Shown piece after piece: positions 1 to 11,959 of a DNA stretch of 64,000 nt. Position 1 is the first letter of the stretch. The number at the start of each line of letters is the position of its first letter. The notes beneath the pieces are model-generated. The model worked only from the letters and a program-made list of their open reading frames with translations. It ran no database searches and was not told the origin of the DNA. A program made the translations under genes and the position numbers. The stretch is from assembly GCA_002189035.1 (NCBI GenBank), contig CM007989.1, forward strand, positions 3,410,001 to 3,474,000, in the 5' to 3' direction. The DNA comes from Utricularia gibba (Eukaryota > Streptophyta > Magnoliopsida > Lamiales > Lentibulariaceae).

Positions 1-51
1 CAACATACCAAAAAAAGACGTTAAAATAAGCACACAAAAGTGACTACTCAC

Positions 52-1868
52 TGGAAGAGCACTTTCCCAACCAGCTGGGAGTTCACCAGTTATAATAGAC
101 TTCAACTCTGCTGCCTCTTCCGGGAAATTCTTCTCATAAGCGGCAAACTTGGCATTCCATTCAGATTCAAGGGAAGCCCCTTTGGGAACATGCCGGCTCC
201 AGTGGCTGCTCAGAGAAAATTTACAAATTAAAAGGGTTTGACTGAAGTTAAAGGATGACTAGGAATCTGTACCTCTTCACTTCCTCTGGCACATGGAAAG
301 GTTCATATGGCCAAGCAAGGTTGTTTCGAGTGGCCTCAACCTCTTTTGCACCCAGAGCACTTCCATGGACGCTGTAGGAGTTGGCCTTGTTTGGTGAACC
401 ATAGCCAATTATTGTAGTAACCTACCATCACAGTAAGAGCAGAAAGAATCAGCAATGACCATTTTTTACTACTTAGGCAATTTCACAGATGTAAATTCTG
501 ACCTTTATCAGAGTGGGCTTATCTGTCACAGCTTTTGCTTCCTTTATGGCCGCACGAATCTCATCATATCCAGTATTGCCATTCTTAACCCATATTACAT
601 GCCATCCAAGAGCCTCGAAACGTTTATCAACATTCTCAGTAAACGCAATCTCTGTATCGCCATCAATTGAAATGTGATTGTCATCATAAAAAGCAATCAG
701 CTTTCCAAGTCCCCAGTGTCCAGCAAGAGAGCAGGCTTCATTAGAAATGCCTTCCATTTGACAGCCATCTCCAAGGATCACATATCTGTAAATATTGGCA
801 AGCAAATATGTGAGCAACACTTTGATGCTTAAAAGGTGAAGATGAATATCAGTTACTTACGTGTAATGGTCGACTATTTCATTATCAGGTTTGTTATATC
901 GAGCAGCCAAGTGTTTTTCGGCAAGGGCCAATCCCACAGCATTGGCAATACCTTGTCCAAGAGGACCTACAAAACAAAAGAGAAGAAAATGGGGATGAGA
1001 TACTAGATCTAGCTTGAAACTACGCAGCGAAAGTGAAATGCTCTAACCAGTGGTGACTTCAACGCCAGGTGTCTCAAAATTCTCAGGATGGCCGGGTGTC
1101 CTGCTTTCCCACTGACGGAAATTTTTCAAATCCTCCTCCTGAAATGCACATCGGAATCAACCAAAAACAAAGTGAGAACATTTGAGAAAGGAAAAAAGAT
1201 TTTATGCAGATAGAGTTCATTTACAGTACTGAGAGTGCAATTCAATCAGATCCAGAACAGGAAAACAAGATCTCACCCCAAGCAGACGAAGCAACCACAT
1301 TCAGATCCACCCCCAATACAGCAAAGGTAACACAGAGTGACAAGAACATGCAAAAATATAAACGAGGCTTCAAAGATTCAACCTTGACAGCGTCATATCC
1401 AGCCAAGTGAAGAAGCGCGTACTGTAGCATACACCCATGTCCGGCGGAGAGCACGAAGCGATCACGATTGAACCAATATGGATTCTTCGGGTTGTACCTC
1501 ATCACTTCATCATACAAAATATGACCCATTGGAGCGCATCCCATAGGCAAACCCGGATGTCCAGATACCGCCTTCTCAACAGCATCAATCGCAAGGAACC
1601 GAATCGTGTTCACTGACTTATCCACAAGCGCCGTATCAGCAACTTTCTCCGTCTCTACCGCAACGGAGGCACGGATTCGGTGGCGAGGAGCCGGCGCAAC
1701 ACGACGCCTGAAAATCGACGGGCCGGCTGAAGAAGGCGTGGATTTGAGGCCGGAGAAAGATGGGACGGAGAGAGAAGCGACGGAGGCAGATTGGGCGGAG
1801 CCATGGCGGGGTATGGCAGACCCAGGAAGGATGCTAGCCTGCGAGACTGTGAGAGAAGAGGACGCCAT
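52..1868 (-). CDS. TKL1: Transketolase, chloroplastic (5' part; runs off left edge)
   Basis: Transketolase is a thiamine-diphosphate enzyme that moves two-carbon units between sugar phosphates in the Calvin cycle and the pentose phosphate pathway. Exons read on the minus strand: 1868-1383, 1138-1048, 966-861, 785-503, 421-273 and 205-52, about 423 codons of a family that is usually near 740 residues. The first ~70 residues are Ser/Ala/Pro/Arg-rich with few acids, as in a plastid transit peptide. The mature start follows around [19 protein letters not shown]. Family landmarks are [42 protein letters not shown], the ThDP/metal-binding segment [13 protein letters not shown] and [12 protein letters not shown]. 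The ATG at 1868 is the first ATG in the frame. The last donor site at 51/50 (gtgagt) shows that the gene continues left of the window. The symbol follows the Arabidopsis plastid isoform; which paralog this is cannot be told. Confidence 0.95.
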
Positions 1869-2560
1869 GGCTTCGTTATCCGGTAACCTTTTCTTGTGCT
1901 TGTCGCAAAAAAATCAGCGGGCTGCGGAGGTTTTAGAGAAGTGAGCGAGGAGTAGATAATACGAAATATGAGGCCAGGGGATTTTTTTAATTAAAAATAT
2001 TGAAATTTTTATAATAACAACAAATTTAGAATAATAATAGCATATACCAAAAATGAAACAAACAACACATCCATTATCCAATACTCCTCAGTCATAATGC
2101 AAAACTATATTTTTTAAAAAATAATCATTATTTAGATAAATTAAACTCAATTTTCCATTTATTCATGAATTTTGTTTGGATGTTTAGAAAAATATTCATC
2201 CTTTAATGCATTACAATCAATTTTTTACACATACGATAACTAATTTTATTATACACTCAAAGAAATGTGTCTACTTTTCTAATACATTCTGTGTGGTGTG
2301 CTTGCTAAATTGAATGTTACCAACCCCTCTTTATCTTGGAGTGTGTTTTTTCCACACTTCACCTAACGTTAAACGGTTGAACCGGGGGGTGGGTGGAGAA
2401 TGTCAAACTTTAGGCAATGCTTCCAGCATAAATGGCATACTCAAACCATAGAAAAAGGTTGCTGATGTTTTGATTACTTTCACACAATAAGAGGAAAAAC
2501 TGATGAAGAGCCTGACAGAACTGTATAGTTAGTTGTGCTTTGCCTTTAAGAACCTGCAGC
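1869..2560. other. Intergenic: transketolase promoter side / RAD51C 3' side
   Basis: This gap lies upstream of the transketolase ATG and downstream of the RAD51C stop. It is AT-rich from about 1980 to 2300. I see no coding exon, RNA gene or repeat. It must hold the transketolase promoter and 5' UTR and the RAD51C 3' UTR, but I could not place their limits. Confidence 0.5.
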
Positions 2561-4279
2561 CTACATCAGTCTAACTCTTTTGCAGTTGGAGGGTAAGCTT
2601 CGAATACCTCTTCCTGTCACGGCATATGCAGCGGAAGCTGATGGGAGATGTGGAGATTTATCTATGTATACGTGTCTTTCCTTGCCATTCCAATACAGGA
2701 TGACCCTGTTTGTACAAGCATGAGCCCAACTGTCACCTGTATAGTTACAGGCAACAAAAGTTTAGCATGTTGCTTGAAGAGGGAAGCAGCTGAAGATCAT
2801 GTAAGATATTGGGCGGGTGCTTACCCAGAGCAAGTGTAAACTGGAATGAACCGTCGATGTATTTGGTAGTTACCTGGTTTAATAGAACAACCTGCAATAG
2901 GACGGTAGTTGAATTTCATATGTCAGACAACGAGAAGAAAATTCATGCAGCATATCAGTGTAATGTGCTTACTGCTAGATTGAACTTCTCAGCAAGTTTC
3001 ATCAGTTTTAAAGCCATTGTGCTCAGTAGCCGAGTCCTACGAGCCATGTCATCGAAATCATCACGGAACTGGAAGCTGATGCTATCAACAATCACAATCT
3101 TAACCTGAGATGGCTACATGTTAAAGACATGTCGTGTAGATGAATAATTTGAATCGACAATGTGAACCAGGGGCTCACATCTTTATGCTCAGTGATGAAA
3201 TGCTCCAAGTGATTTACCAAAGCTATTTGCTCGGTATAAGAGCACACACGGAAGTGGAATATGTTCTCAAGAAAAGCCTTGGACTGCTTATTAACTTCAC
3301 ATGAGACATTATCCTTAAGCAACGTGTTACTGTAGTGTATCAAGTCCTCAGCACACGCCTCCGCCATTTGTGAAACACGCTCTACCATGAAACTGCCTTC
3401 TGTGTCTGAGCCATGAAAAACCTAAGAATTAGATTCCATGAGATAAATAGCATGAACATATGCAGAAATCCAACGTATAAACATATGCAGTTTACATCAC
3501 ACCTATATAAATTGCCTTTCCTCCAACACCTCCATATTCAGCTGGGATTTGAACGTTTACTGCCAGTTGAATTCTGTATTTCATCATGAGTTAGGTTGAA
3601 CAATGAGGCAGTAAAATCACCAAAACTGATGTAATCCTCACCCAAGTTGGGTTTTGCCAATCCCCGGTTCACCACCTAATAATCCAAACCACAGCTACTA
3701 AGAACACGCGCTGAAATCGATACAATGGTGTTGAGTTTCTAGGTATCGTTGGCTGACCAATTTCAGTTACTTCTTTACAGCGAACCCCTCCACCTAGAAT
3801 TCCATCAAGTTCAGAGCACGATGTGCTTATGAATACAGATGATTCCTCATCATGCAGCATATCCCATGCCGTTTGCCCTCCTAAAGATCGCCAATACACA
3901 TAAATCACAGAAATCAATTCAAAACACCGCAAAAGGATCCAGCTCCATTCCTATCCCAAACTACCAAACACAAAGATTAAACATTTCTATGTACCAAGCG
4001 TGATCGACCCTCCTGTTTCACCATTGTCAAGCCTTCGCGACGCAACCTTCAGTATCTCGAGAGCTTCATTTTCAGAAATCTTCAAATCTAGCGGCACGAT
4101 GATATATATCAAGACGAATAACTCAGGCGTAAAGCGCAGAGAGAAACACATTCCGGCTCGTGAATACCTAGAGCCAAACGGGCAGCGGAGACGGCTGAGA
4201 GCGAGGAAATGGAAGTGTACCCCAACGATATCAACCTTCCCCGGTGCGACGCAGAAATTGGAAGACTAGAAACCTCCAT
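2561..4279 (-). CDS. RAD51C: DNA repair protein RAD51C (RecA/RAD51 paralog)
   Basis: RAD51C is a nuclear RecA-family ATPase of the RAD51 paralog complexes (BCDX2, CX3). It acts in homologous recombination repair and is needed for plant meiosis. Nine exons were read on the minus strand: 4279-4168, 4087-3995, 3880-3758, 3675-3642, 3573-3503, 3405-3179, 3104-2973, 2891-2825 and 2736-2561. They sum to 1035 nt, giving 344 residues with no internal stop (Arabidopsis RAD51C is a little longer). Visible landmarks are the N-terminal [37 protein letters not shown], Walker [10 protein letters not shown], Walker [27 protein letters not shown] and a basic tail ending CKRVRLM. An in-frame ATG at 4300 lies seven codons upstream. 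I chose 4279 because the conserved family N terminus starts there. Confidence 0.93.
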
Positions 4280-5181
4280 TGTTAACCAAGTTTTGCACAT
4301 AAAATCGGAGTGGCTTTTTAACGACGGCGGCCTTCCCGCAGAAATTGAATTGCGGCCCTCAAACTAATTCACACTCACAAAAAACCCCTAAACTTCACGA
4401 ATCTACAGCTCGACCCCTAAACTTAGTAAACTTTCTCTCATAACCCCGGAGCATTCAATATTCACAATATGTAGCTGACCATCAGTATTTTAATTAAAAA
4501 AATAAATATTTCAATCGTCATTTTTTAAATACTGATCACGAGTCTCATTCGTATTCAAAAAATTATGTGTACTAAACATTATATTGAATTTATGACATAA
4601 TTCATTGTGATAATATTAAATAATTCAATTAAATATATTTCATCATTTTGTTAGGAGTTTATTCACATAATATTTGGAAAAAATTACTTTATAATTAATT
4701 CTAATAGAATTGAAAATTCGGATAGAATGATTACTGATATATATTTAATTTTTTTAAAAAATTATTATTATAGAATTGATTAATATTTAAAATAGAAAAA
4801 AATAAAAATTGATTTTTATAAATAAATGATAAGTTTTAACATATTTATAAATAATAATAATTTATAAATTTATTTAAATAAAATTATATTATATAATATC
4901 AATATTTATCAAACTCAAATCAATAATTTAAAATCAATATCTTAAAAAATAAAAAATGATTTTTATAACATTAATTTATCAATGTTTATCAAATGATTAT
5001 AATATTTATATTTATTTTCATAATCGATTCTTAAAAAACAATTCTTTATGATAAACTATATATCCATATCTTATAGAATTAAAATATAGTTGATTTCCAA
5101 ACGTAGCTTCAAATTCTAAATCCCAAATTAAATAAATATCCATTCATGCAAACTTGGGAGACAGCACGAAATGGCAAAGTT
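4280..5181. other. AT-rich intergenic region
   Basis: This lies between the RAD51C start and the stop codon of the first MADS gene. About 4310-4420 is less AT-rich. About 4480-5100 is strongly AT-rich with short A/T runs and no long open frame. I see no gene, tRNA or clear repeat here. Confidence 0.5.
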
Positions 5182-5862
5182 TTAATGGCCAAAGTAGGTC
5201 GCCCAATCCTGAGGAAACACACCTGAAAAAGCCTCCCCCGGATCGCCTCCCATTGTCGAACTGCTCCAGTTATCGGCTGCAACAGCGGGAAAGGTATTCA
5301 GTAATACATTGCTTGATGATTCAGTGAAGCTGTTTCCTTGTATGGGTTGCTCCAGAAGGTTAGGAGGCGCCATCCCGTTTCCCCGATTCGTCTCTTCGAG
5401 CTCGTCCCTCCTCTTCGCGAGCTCTTTCAGCTTCTCCTCTGCGAAACTGTACAGACCACTTAGCTGCCTCAAGTCCAGGGATTCGAAGCTTCCATCGTCG
5501 TTGATTTGATACATGCAGAGCTTCGCTTCCTTGTCGCTGGTCTTCTCCTTCAGCTTCAATGACTGAAGGGCCTTGCCCTCTGTCTCAGAAACTAGAAACT
5601 TCTCTTGCAGGACCATTTTTCTCGTCATTTCCCTTTCTGGGAAGCTCAAGAACTTCTCCGTTAAGCTCATGACGACGTCCTCCGATGGCCACAGCATCGA
5701 GTACCCATCGATCTGGTTGTGGAGGGCGATGGCGATCTTTATACCGCACAGGATCGAGAGCTCCTTGGCTTTCTTGAGGAGACTGTCGAGCCTCCTCTTC
5801 AGAGTGGAGGCCCGCTCCCTTTCGCTCTGAATCTGAGCATGCTTCGCTGCTTTCCTCGGCAT
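5182..5862 (-). CDS. Type I (M-gamma, AGL80-like) MADS-box protein, copy 1
   Basis: A 226-residue intronless open frame, as expected for type I MADS genes. The MADS domain covers residues 1 to ~55: it starts MPRK and carries LKKAKELSILCG. The WPSE motif near residue 59 and the stretch EREMTRKMVLQEKFL are typical of the M-gamma/AGL80-PHERES group. A Glu/Lys-rich helix follows (EEKLKELAKRRDELEE). There is no K-box, so it is not a type II MIKC protein. M-gamma proteins usually pair with M-alpha partners in female gametophyte and endosperm development, but the role of this copy is inferred only from the family. The start MPRK is unusual against the common MxRxK start of the family. The gene is tandem with a paralog at 6916-7605, and both end with VFPQDW near the C terminus. 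Confidence 0.88.
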   Translation of the reverse strand: MPRKAAKHAQIQSERERASTLKRRLDSLLKKAKELSILCGIKIAIALHNQIDGYSMLWPSEDVVMSLTEKFLSFPEREMTRKMVLQEKFLVSETEGKALQSLKLKEKTSDKEAKLCMYQINDDGSFESLDLRQLSGLYSFAEEKLKELAKRRDELEETNRGNGMAPPNLLEQPIQGNSFTESSSNVLLNTFPAVAADNWSSSTMGGDPGEAFSGVFPQDWATYFGH

Positions 5863-6915
5863 GTTGTCCGAATTCGATGAAAGGAAAAGGATGTGAATTT
5901 CAAGAGCCTCAACGCCTTGTTATGGCTGAAGTGTAACTCATTTGCTTTGTATGAAGTGATGATGACCTTTGAATAAGGGTAAATTCAGATACCCGAAAAA
6001 AAGGTAATTCATTTATGTCAAAAAATCCGAACGTTTCGACAGCTTTGTCCGTACCGCATGGTCTCAGGAATACAGTTTTTAGAACCTTCCTTTAGAACCT
6101 TCCTTGTCTGATTTCATTTCATAAAAACCCAAATCATCAACCCTTTTGAAAGTTTTAATTTTGTAACATGGGATAATCTTACTTTCTAATAGGGTATATT
6201 ATAAATCACGTGGTAAACGTTTATGATAAACTCGACATGCTAAATAAACACGTTTACAAAATAAACACGACATGTTATAAATCATGGAGATAAAGAAGAT
6301 CATCCTAAAATGGTTGTTTTATTATGGCATTCTGTAGATTACCATGAGCTCTACTTAAATAAATGTTTTATTACTGAAAAATGTACAATTTTTAACCTAA
6401 AGTTTCTTACGTATGAGAAGTACCAATGTATTTAGTACTCTAAATCGGTACGAATGATCAGTTTGTCTATTGAATATTTTAATTAATTGTATAAGATATA
6501 TATTAGCCAATGAACTTCACAACTCTGTAACTAATGCCTCTGTGCTTAGTGAAACTATACTCGCACCCACTAACTTCATAAAATTTCACTACGACCTAAA
6601 CGAGTCGTTAGGAACTAACACAATCATAAGGCGATCTAAACGCATTTCTTGAACCTGTCATCTTCCCATTTTACACTATCCTAAACAAGGGCAAATGACA
6701 TCAGTGAATAGAATCTATAAAATGCCACATTAAACGATTTGCACGAATACAGAATGTAAGTAATATTGTTAGCTCGTGCCTATGGTTCCGAAGGTATTCG
6801 GACACGCTTATTCCAATGTTCTAACTTCCGAAAGCAGGAAAAGAAAAGGTAGTATCCCAATTCAAGCACACCCAAAGCATAAACGGAAATAGCAGACCTT
6901 CAAGGGCCAAAATAG
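5863..6915. other. Spacer between the two MADS genes
   Basis: About 1.05 kb of AT-rich DNA containing the promoter of copy 1 and the 3' flank of copy 2. No conserved coding sequence was seen. Open frames here are short and resemble no family I know. Confidence 0.5.
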
Positions 6916-7605
6916 TTAGTACCAGTCCTGAGGAAACACACCTGAGCCATCAGCATGATCGCCTCTGATCGCCGCACCGGACCAGTCATCGCCTGAAATA
7001 ACAGCAAGATCATTCTGTATGCCATGGCTTGAGGATGCAATCATGCTAATATCTTCCATGGGCTGCTCCATGGCTCCAGGAGCGGCATTTATGGGAACTG
7101 CCGCAACCTGGTTTCCAGTGTTAGTATCAGTCATCCCCTCTAGCTCGTTGCTCCTCTTGGCGAGCTCCTTCAGCTTCCCATCTGCAAAATTATACAAACA
7201 TCTTAGTTGCTTGAAATCCAGCGCCTGGAAGCTCGCATCATCGCCGACTTGATGCATGCAGTACTCCGCCTCCTTTTCATCCGTCCGCTGCTTCAGTTTC
7301 TGCAACTCATTAGCCTTGTGCTCGGATTCATCAATCAGGAACTTATCATGCAGCACCATTTTTCTAGAAGTTTCGTTCGCATGCAAACTCTGGAACTTCT
7401 CCGCCAATCCCGCGAACGCCTCCTCTGACGGCCACACCGTCGGGATCCCGTCATCCTGGCTATGGATGACGATGCCAATATTCACCCCGCAGAGGACCGA
7501 CAGCTCGTTAGCCTTCTTGAGGAAGCTGTCCCGGCGCCTGACGAAGGTGGAAACCCGCTCGCGCTCGCTGACGATCTGGACATGCTTCGTCGGCTTCCTC
7601 GGCAT
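6916..7605 (-). CDS. Type I (M-gamma, AGL80-like) MADS-box protein, copy 2
   Basis: A 229-residue intronless paralog of the gene at 5182-5862, same strand, about 1 kb upstream of it. The MADS domain again starts MPRK and carries FLKKANELSVLCG. WPSEEAF, NETSRKMVLHDKFL and ELAKRSNELEG match the other copy in order, and the C terminus has GVFPQDWY. Codon use is more GC-rich here than in the flanking DNA. The pair looks like a local tandem duplication that has since diverged over the whole length, most strongly in the C-terminal half. As a nuclear transcription factor of the AGL80/PHERES clade it would be expected in ovule or endosperm; this is family knowledge and not visible in the DNA. Confidence 0.88.
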   Translation of the reverse strand: MPRKPTKHVQIVSERERVSTFVRRRDSFLKKANELSVLCGVNIGIVIHSQDDGIPTVWPSEEAFAGLAEKFQSLHANETSRKMVLHDKFLIDESEHKANELQKLKQRTDEKEAEYCMHQVGDDASFQALDFKQLRCLYNFADGKLKELAKRSNELEGMTDTNTGNQVAAVPINAAPGAMEQPMEDISMIASSSHGIQNDLAVISGDDWSGAAIRGDHADGSGVFPQDWY

Positions 7606-10132
7606 GGTGTGCGGCGAGGGGCAATGGGAGGAGACGGCCGTGGGCGTTGGTGGGCTTGACTTGAATAGGGCATTCCGGAATCCAGAAATGGTAACTCATT
7701 TATATCGGCGACGTAGAGGAATACCAACATTTCAGCAATTTGGCTTTACTCTGTAAAATCTTATTGCTGATTTGGCTTTCGCCTAGGTTTTTAGTACCTC
7801 CCTTATTCCTTTTATTTCCAGATACATTCTACTCCTTGTTTTGAACTACTTTAATGAAAATCTTGCTCATACCCTAATATTTTTAACAATTTATTACACT
7901 TATTTTTTATTAGTGGTGAATTAGTTTACTTTAATCACGACGTCGATTATCAAGTTTATAATAATTTGCATGATATAATTTTTTTAATCTCATGTACATG
8001 ATTAAAGAAAGTAATTTCCATTAAAACCATCTATAGTGTTTGGTAGATAATATTACATGTATATGCATATCTCATAATCCATTTATATGATATTCTCTGT
8101 TTTTTGCATATAATTCTTACAATTTTATGTTATTTTTTTCTAGTAAAAATATTCATACAATATTAAGAATATCTCTTTATTTAAGTATTTTTTGAGATAT
8201 ATAAATTCCTCTTAATCCACTTCTTAACATTTTTATCTTTTTATTTATATTAAAAAATAGTGAGAGTATATTTATCCTATGTTATGAATTAAATATTTTT
8301 TATTTTATTTACAATTAATTAATCAAACATATTTTATGTAATTCAAATATAAATATACCATTCACATATTTCTATTAAAACAATTTTGCGACAATCGTAT
8401 TTCCTATTAACAGTATTACATATAATAATGTTTTAAAAATTTAGTTAACTTTTTTTCTTTCTTTTACAGATATTTACTTTTAATGGCGAGAAAAGGTTAT
8501 TGACTAAATTAGAATATTGAGTTAATTTTACCATTTAAGAATTGGGCAGGGCTCTTTCACGTTTCTCGTACACCAAAAAACGATTTATTTTATAAAATTA
8601 ATCGATTAAAAAAACAAATTAAATTGGATTTGGACAACCCCAGCCCATGGTTTAACAAAGTGGTTGTCTTGAACTGTACTTGGAGTCGCGCTCGTGCACT
8701 GCGGTCAGAAGTCCACTCCACCGTGTTGGTCAACGCCGGTTTCACGTTGAGTGCGCGTTTGTGTGCGTGTGTCAATTAGTCCCTTGCTTTTATTTTTTTA
8801 ATATTTTTGAAATATTATAACTTAATTTCTTTTCAAGCCTCTGAATGAAGTGAGAATCATTGCACGTGACAACGGTAAACTTGTTCTTAGCATATATTTT
8901 ACTATGATAAGATCATGTGATAAGTGATAAACTACCAATAGAACAAGATCATGGTGAATTGACTTGTTTTACTATGAGTGTCGGTTTGTTCTTAGCATAT
9001 ATTTTTACCCTAACCTTGGGTCATGGAGCTTGCACCCCATGTATAAATTGTTTAAATTATGATTTATAAAAGATTACAGATTAATAATAATTGTTTAAAT
9101 TATGATTAATGTTTCTTATATATTTAAGTTTCATATATATTCATTCGATTGATTGGATCCTAAATTTCAATAATAAACCCATGTTATTTTAAAAAATAAT
9201 CTTCATTTTATTTCATATTGAGTATGATCGATTTTTTTAAGTGGCAAGCTACCTATTGCATAAGAGAGTTTGTCTTATTACCGGTCATGGTAAGACAACT
9301 AAGCAACCATCAAAAGTCATGCAGATATGCTTCGACAAGCAACCGCGAATGAGACCAGTGTTAAGAATCCTTGGGTGCAAGTCAACGATCGCCCAACATC
9401 TCCTATTCAACTCTAGTTCCGTGCAGCATTAGAACCCAGGAAGAAACACTTTGGAAAACTGGGGGAGCTGATACCCGCGTTTCTAACAACCGCCACACAC
9501 GCATACCAACCCTGGCTTTGAACATGTTGACGCTTTGTTACTTCCGATGGATAGTTTTGGATCAGAATCTTGTAGAAAAATGGAACAATCCCGTTAGAGG
9601 AGGGAGGGATGTTTAAAGAATTGGAAAGTGGGATCAACTTGTGCGTTTTGTCCAATCTCAAAATTGGGTCAAACATATTAGAATATGATATCAATAAATG
9701 AAAATAAAATAATCAATTATATAAAAAATTATAAATCATTAATAATTAATTGAATCTAGTTTTATTTGATATAATTTAAATTTATTATGTAATTAAATTT
9801 CATATATATTAGCATCACTTATACTATTCTTAATTTCAACAAAGAATTAGAATGAGTTGGTATGAGTTTCCCATTTCATAAGTTTCTTGCCTAAAAAAGT
9901 GGGCATTCCCAATAAGATTTGAACAACTAATAGACTCTTTGTGCAGAGTAATCATTTCAGAGATCCAGGACGGTTGTATTGTGTAGACTAGTAGTGTAAT
10001 GTCAAGGCATTGAGTGCCTTCGCATGTCCAGTTTGTTGTTGAAGGTCAACTCTTCTTAAATGAAAAACCCGATGCCGAAAGTCGTCATAAGGATAATGCG
10101 ATTTTTTTTTCAGTTTCCACTACTTTTTCTGG
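7606..10132. other. 2.5-kb intergenic region, no supported gene
   Basis: AT-rich DNA, with a more GC-rich island at about 8640-8780 and a second one at about 9360-9620. A short direct repeat (core ttgttcttagcatatatttt) occurs near 8880 and again near 8985. Open frames in the two islands resemble no known protein and have no ATG start with conserved context. These islands could be old transposon remnants, but I see no terminal repeats or polyprotein motifs that would prove it. Confidence 0.45.
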
Positions 10133-10141
10133 CTATATAAA
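10133..10141 (+). promoter_or_regulatory. TATA box of PME copy 1
   Basis: The sequence ctatataaa lies about 46 bases upstream of the ATG at 10179. This places a likely transcription start only 10-20 bases before the ATG. It agrees with the TATA element seen at the same relative place in the tandem paralog. Confidence 0.6.
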
Positions 10142-10178
10142 CTCCATTGGATCAAATGGTGAAAGGCATAGAATCTCA

Positions 10179-11959
10179 ATGGCGAACATGGCCGTACTAG
10201 CCCTTCTTCTTTTCTCTACGATTTTCGTGTCTCCGGCCGTCTCTGGTGAATCTCCACCGGAGATATCGGCCAAGTGTAAGGAAACTCCTCACCCCGAATT
10301 GTGTGAAAACATGGTTTCTAGAAACACAAAATACCATGTTCCTATCAAGGGGAAGTCCGACTTCTTCGACCTGTCCGTTCAAATGGCACTGGATGAGAGT
10401 GTCTATGCTCACGAGGGATGGTCGAGTCTCGGTCCCAAGTGCCGTAATGATAAGGAAAAGGCTGCCTGGACAGACTGCGTCAACCTCTACGAGAGCGCCG
10501 TGGATCATCTTCGCAGGTCGGTCGATCGGAACGTGAACCCCACGGCGGCTGATGCTCAGACATGGCTGAGCGCCGCCTTGACCAATATCGAAACGTGCAA
10601 AGCTGGGTTCTCAGATTTCGGCATCGTTCATTATGTTTTCCCCATGATGTCCAACAATGTGAGCCGGCTGCTTTGCAATGCACTCGCAATGAACGACGGC
10701 GATCGGTATCAGGGCACGAGTTTGACTGGCAGAGAAGGTTTTCCGAGCTGGGTATCTCCGAGGGATCGGAAGTTGCTGCAGTCATCATCGAATCCTAAGG
10801 CGAATCTCGTGGTGGCGCAGGATGGATCGGGAAACTTCAAGACCGTGTCTGAGGCTATCGCGGCGGCTGCGAAAAGCGCGGGAAATGGGAGGTTTGTGAT
10901 CTATGTAAAGCAAGGCACTTATAGAGAGAATGTAAATATTGGGCGTAATTTGAGGAACATCATGCTGATCGGCGACGGTATCGGGAAGACGATCATCACG
11001 GGAAGCAGAAGCGTCGGCGGCGGCACCACCACCTTCAACTCGGCCACGTTCGGTAAGTATACAAATTCCGTTTTGCCTGTTGATTATTTAAAAAAATCTT
11101 TTATCATTAACGCTAGCCAATAGTCGGTGGCCAGCTAAGCATTGATTTGACCAAGAAATATGAAGATTAACAATATTTTATTTTAAAATATTTTTTGCAG
11201 CGGTTGTTGGAGATGGATTCATCGGCAAGGGGATAACCTTCCGAAACACTGCCGGCCCCGGGAACCACCAGGCGGTTGCCGTCCGGTCCGGTTCAGATCT
11301 ATCGGTTTTCTACCAGTGCAGCATGGAAGGCTACCAAGACACCCTCTACGTTCACTCACAGAGACAATTCTACCGAGAGTGCGACATCTACGGCACCGTC
11401 GACTTCATTTTTGGCAATTCCGCCGTCGTACTCCAAAACTGCAGAATATTAGTCAGAGACCCGCCGGCAAGGACCAACACCATCACCGCCCAAGGCCGTA
11501 CAGATCCGAACCAGAACACCGGCATCTCTATACAGAACTGCGTCGTCACACAAGCCTCAACGCTTTCTCCAGGTAGGAAAGGAGATTGCTCTCATATTCA
11601 TGAAATCAAAAATCATCAAATCGGCTAACTATATTTGCATAATCGTCTCAGGTGTGAAAACGTACCTCGGGCGACCATGGCAGCAGTACTCACGCACCAT
11701 TTTCATGGAATCGAACTTGGGGAGCTTGATTGCGGCGGCAGGATGGCTGCCATGGAGTGGGAACTTCGCCTTGGACACACTGTTTTACGGGGAGTACAGT
11801 AACACGGGTCCGGGTTCCTCGACTGCGAATCGGGTTAACTGGAAAGGGTTCCGCGTGATCACGAGTCCCTCCGTGGCGAGCCAGTTTACGCCGGGGAGTT
11901 TCATCGGCGGCAACTCATGGCTGCCGGCAACAGGGGTGCCGTTCAAGGCCGGTCTCTAA
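10179..11959 (+). CDS. Pectinesterase with PMEI pro-domain (type I PME), copy 1
   Basis: This secreted enzyme removes methyl esters from cell-wall pectin. Exons 10179-11052, 11201-11572 and 11652-11959 sum to 1554 nt (517 residues) without a stop. Residues 1-25 are a signal peptide (VLALLLFSTIFVSPAVSG). The PMEI-like inhibitor domain has its four cysteines in KCKE..ELCEN, WTDCVNLY and IETCKAGF. A subtilase-type processing motif RKLL follows (SPRDRKLLQ). The catalytic domain starts at ANLVVAQDGSGNFKTV and carries all family motifs: GITFRNTAGP, QAVAV, QDTLYV, CDIYGTVDFIFGN and YLGRPW. The catalytic Asp pair and Arg are therefore present. The ATG at 10179 is the first in frame and follows a TATA box. 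A near relative lies 1.1 kb downstream in the same direction. Confidence 0.95.

Noticed and set aside
1606-1944. Plus-strand frame opposite the transketolase first exon
   Set aside because: It is the shadow of the GC-rich transit-peptide exon on the other strand.
7256-7756. 166-codon plus-strand frame over MADS copy 2
   Set aside because: Antisense shadow of the MADS coding sequence. The MADS frame on the minus strand has clear domain motifs.
9241-9616. Two overlapping short frames that might be a transposon remnant
   Set aside because: No recognisable reverse transcriptase, integrase or transposase motif, and no terminal repeats were seen.
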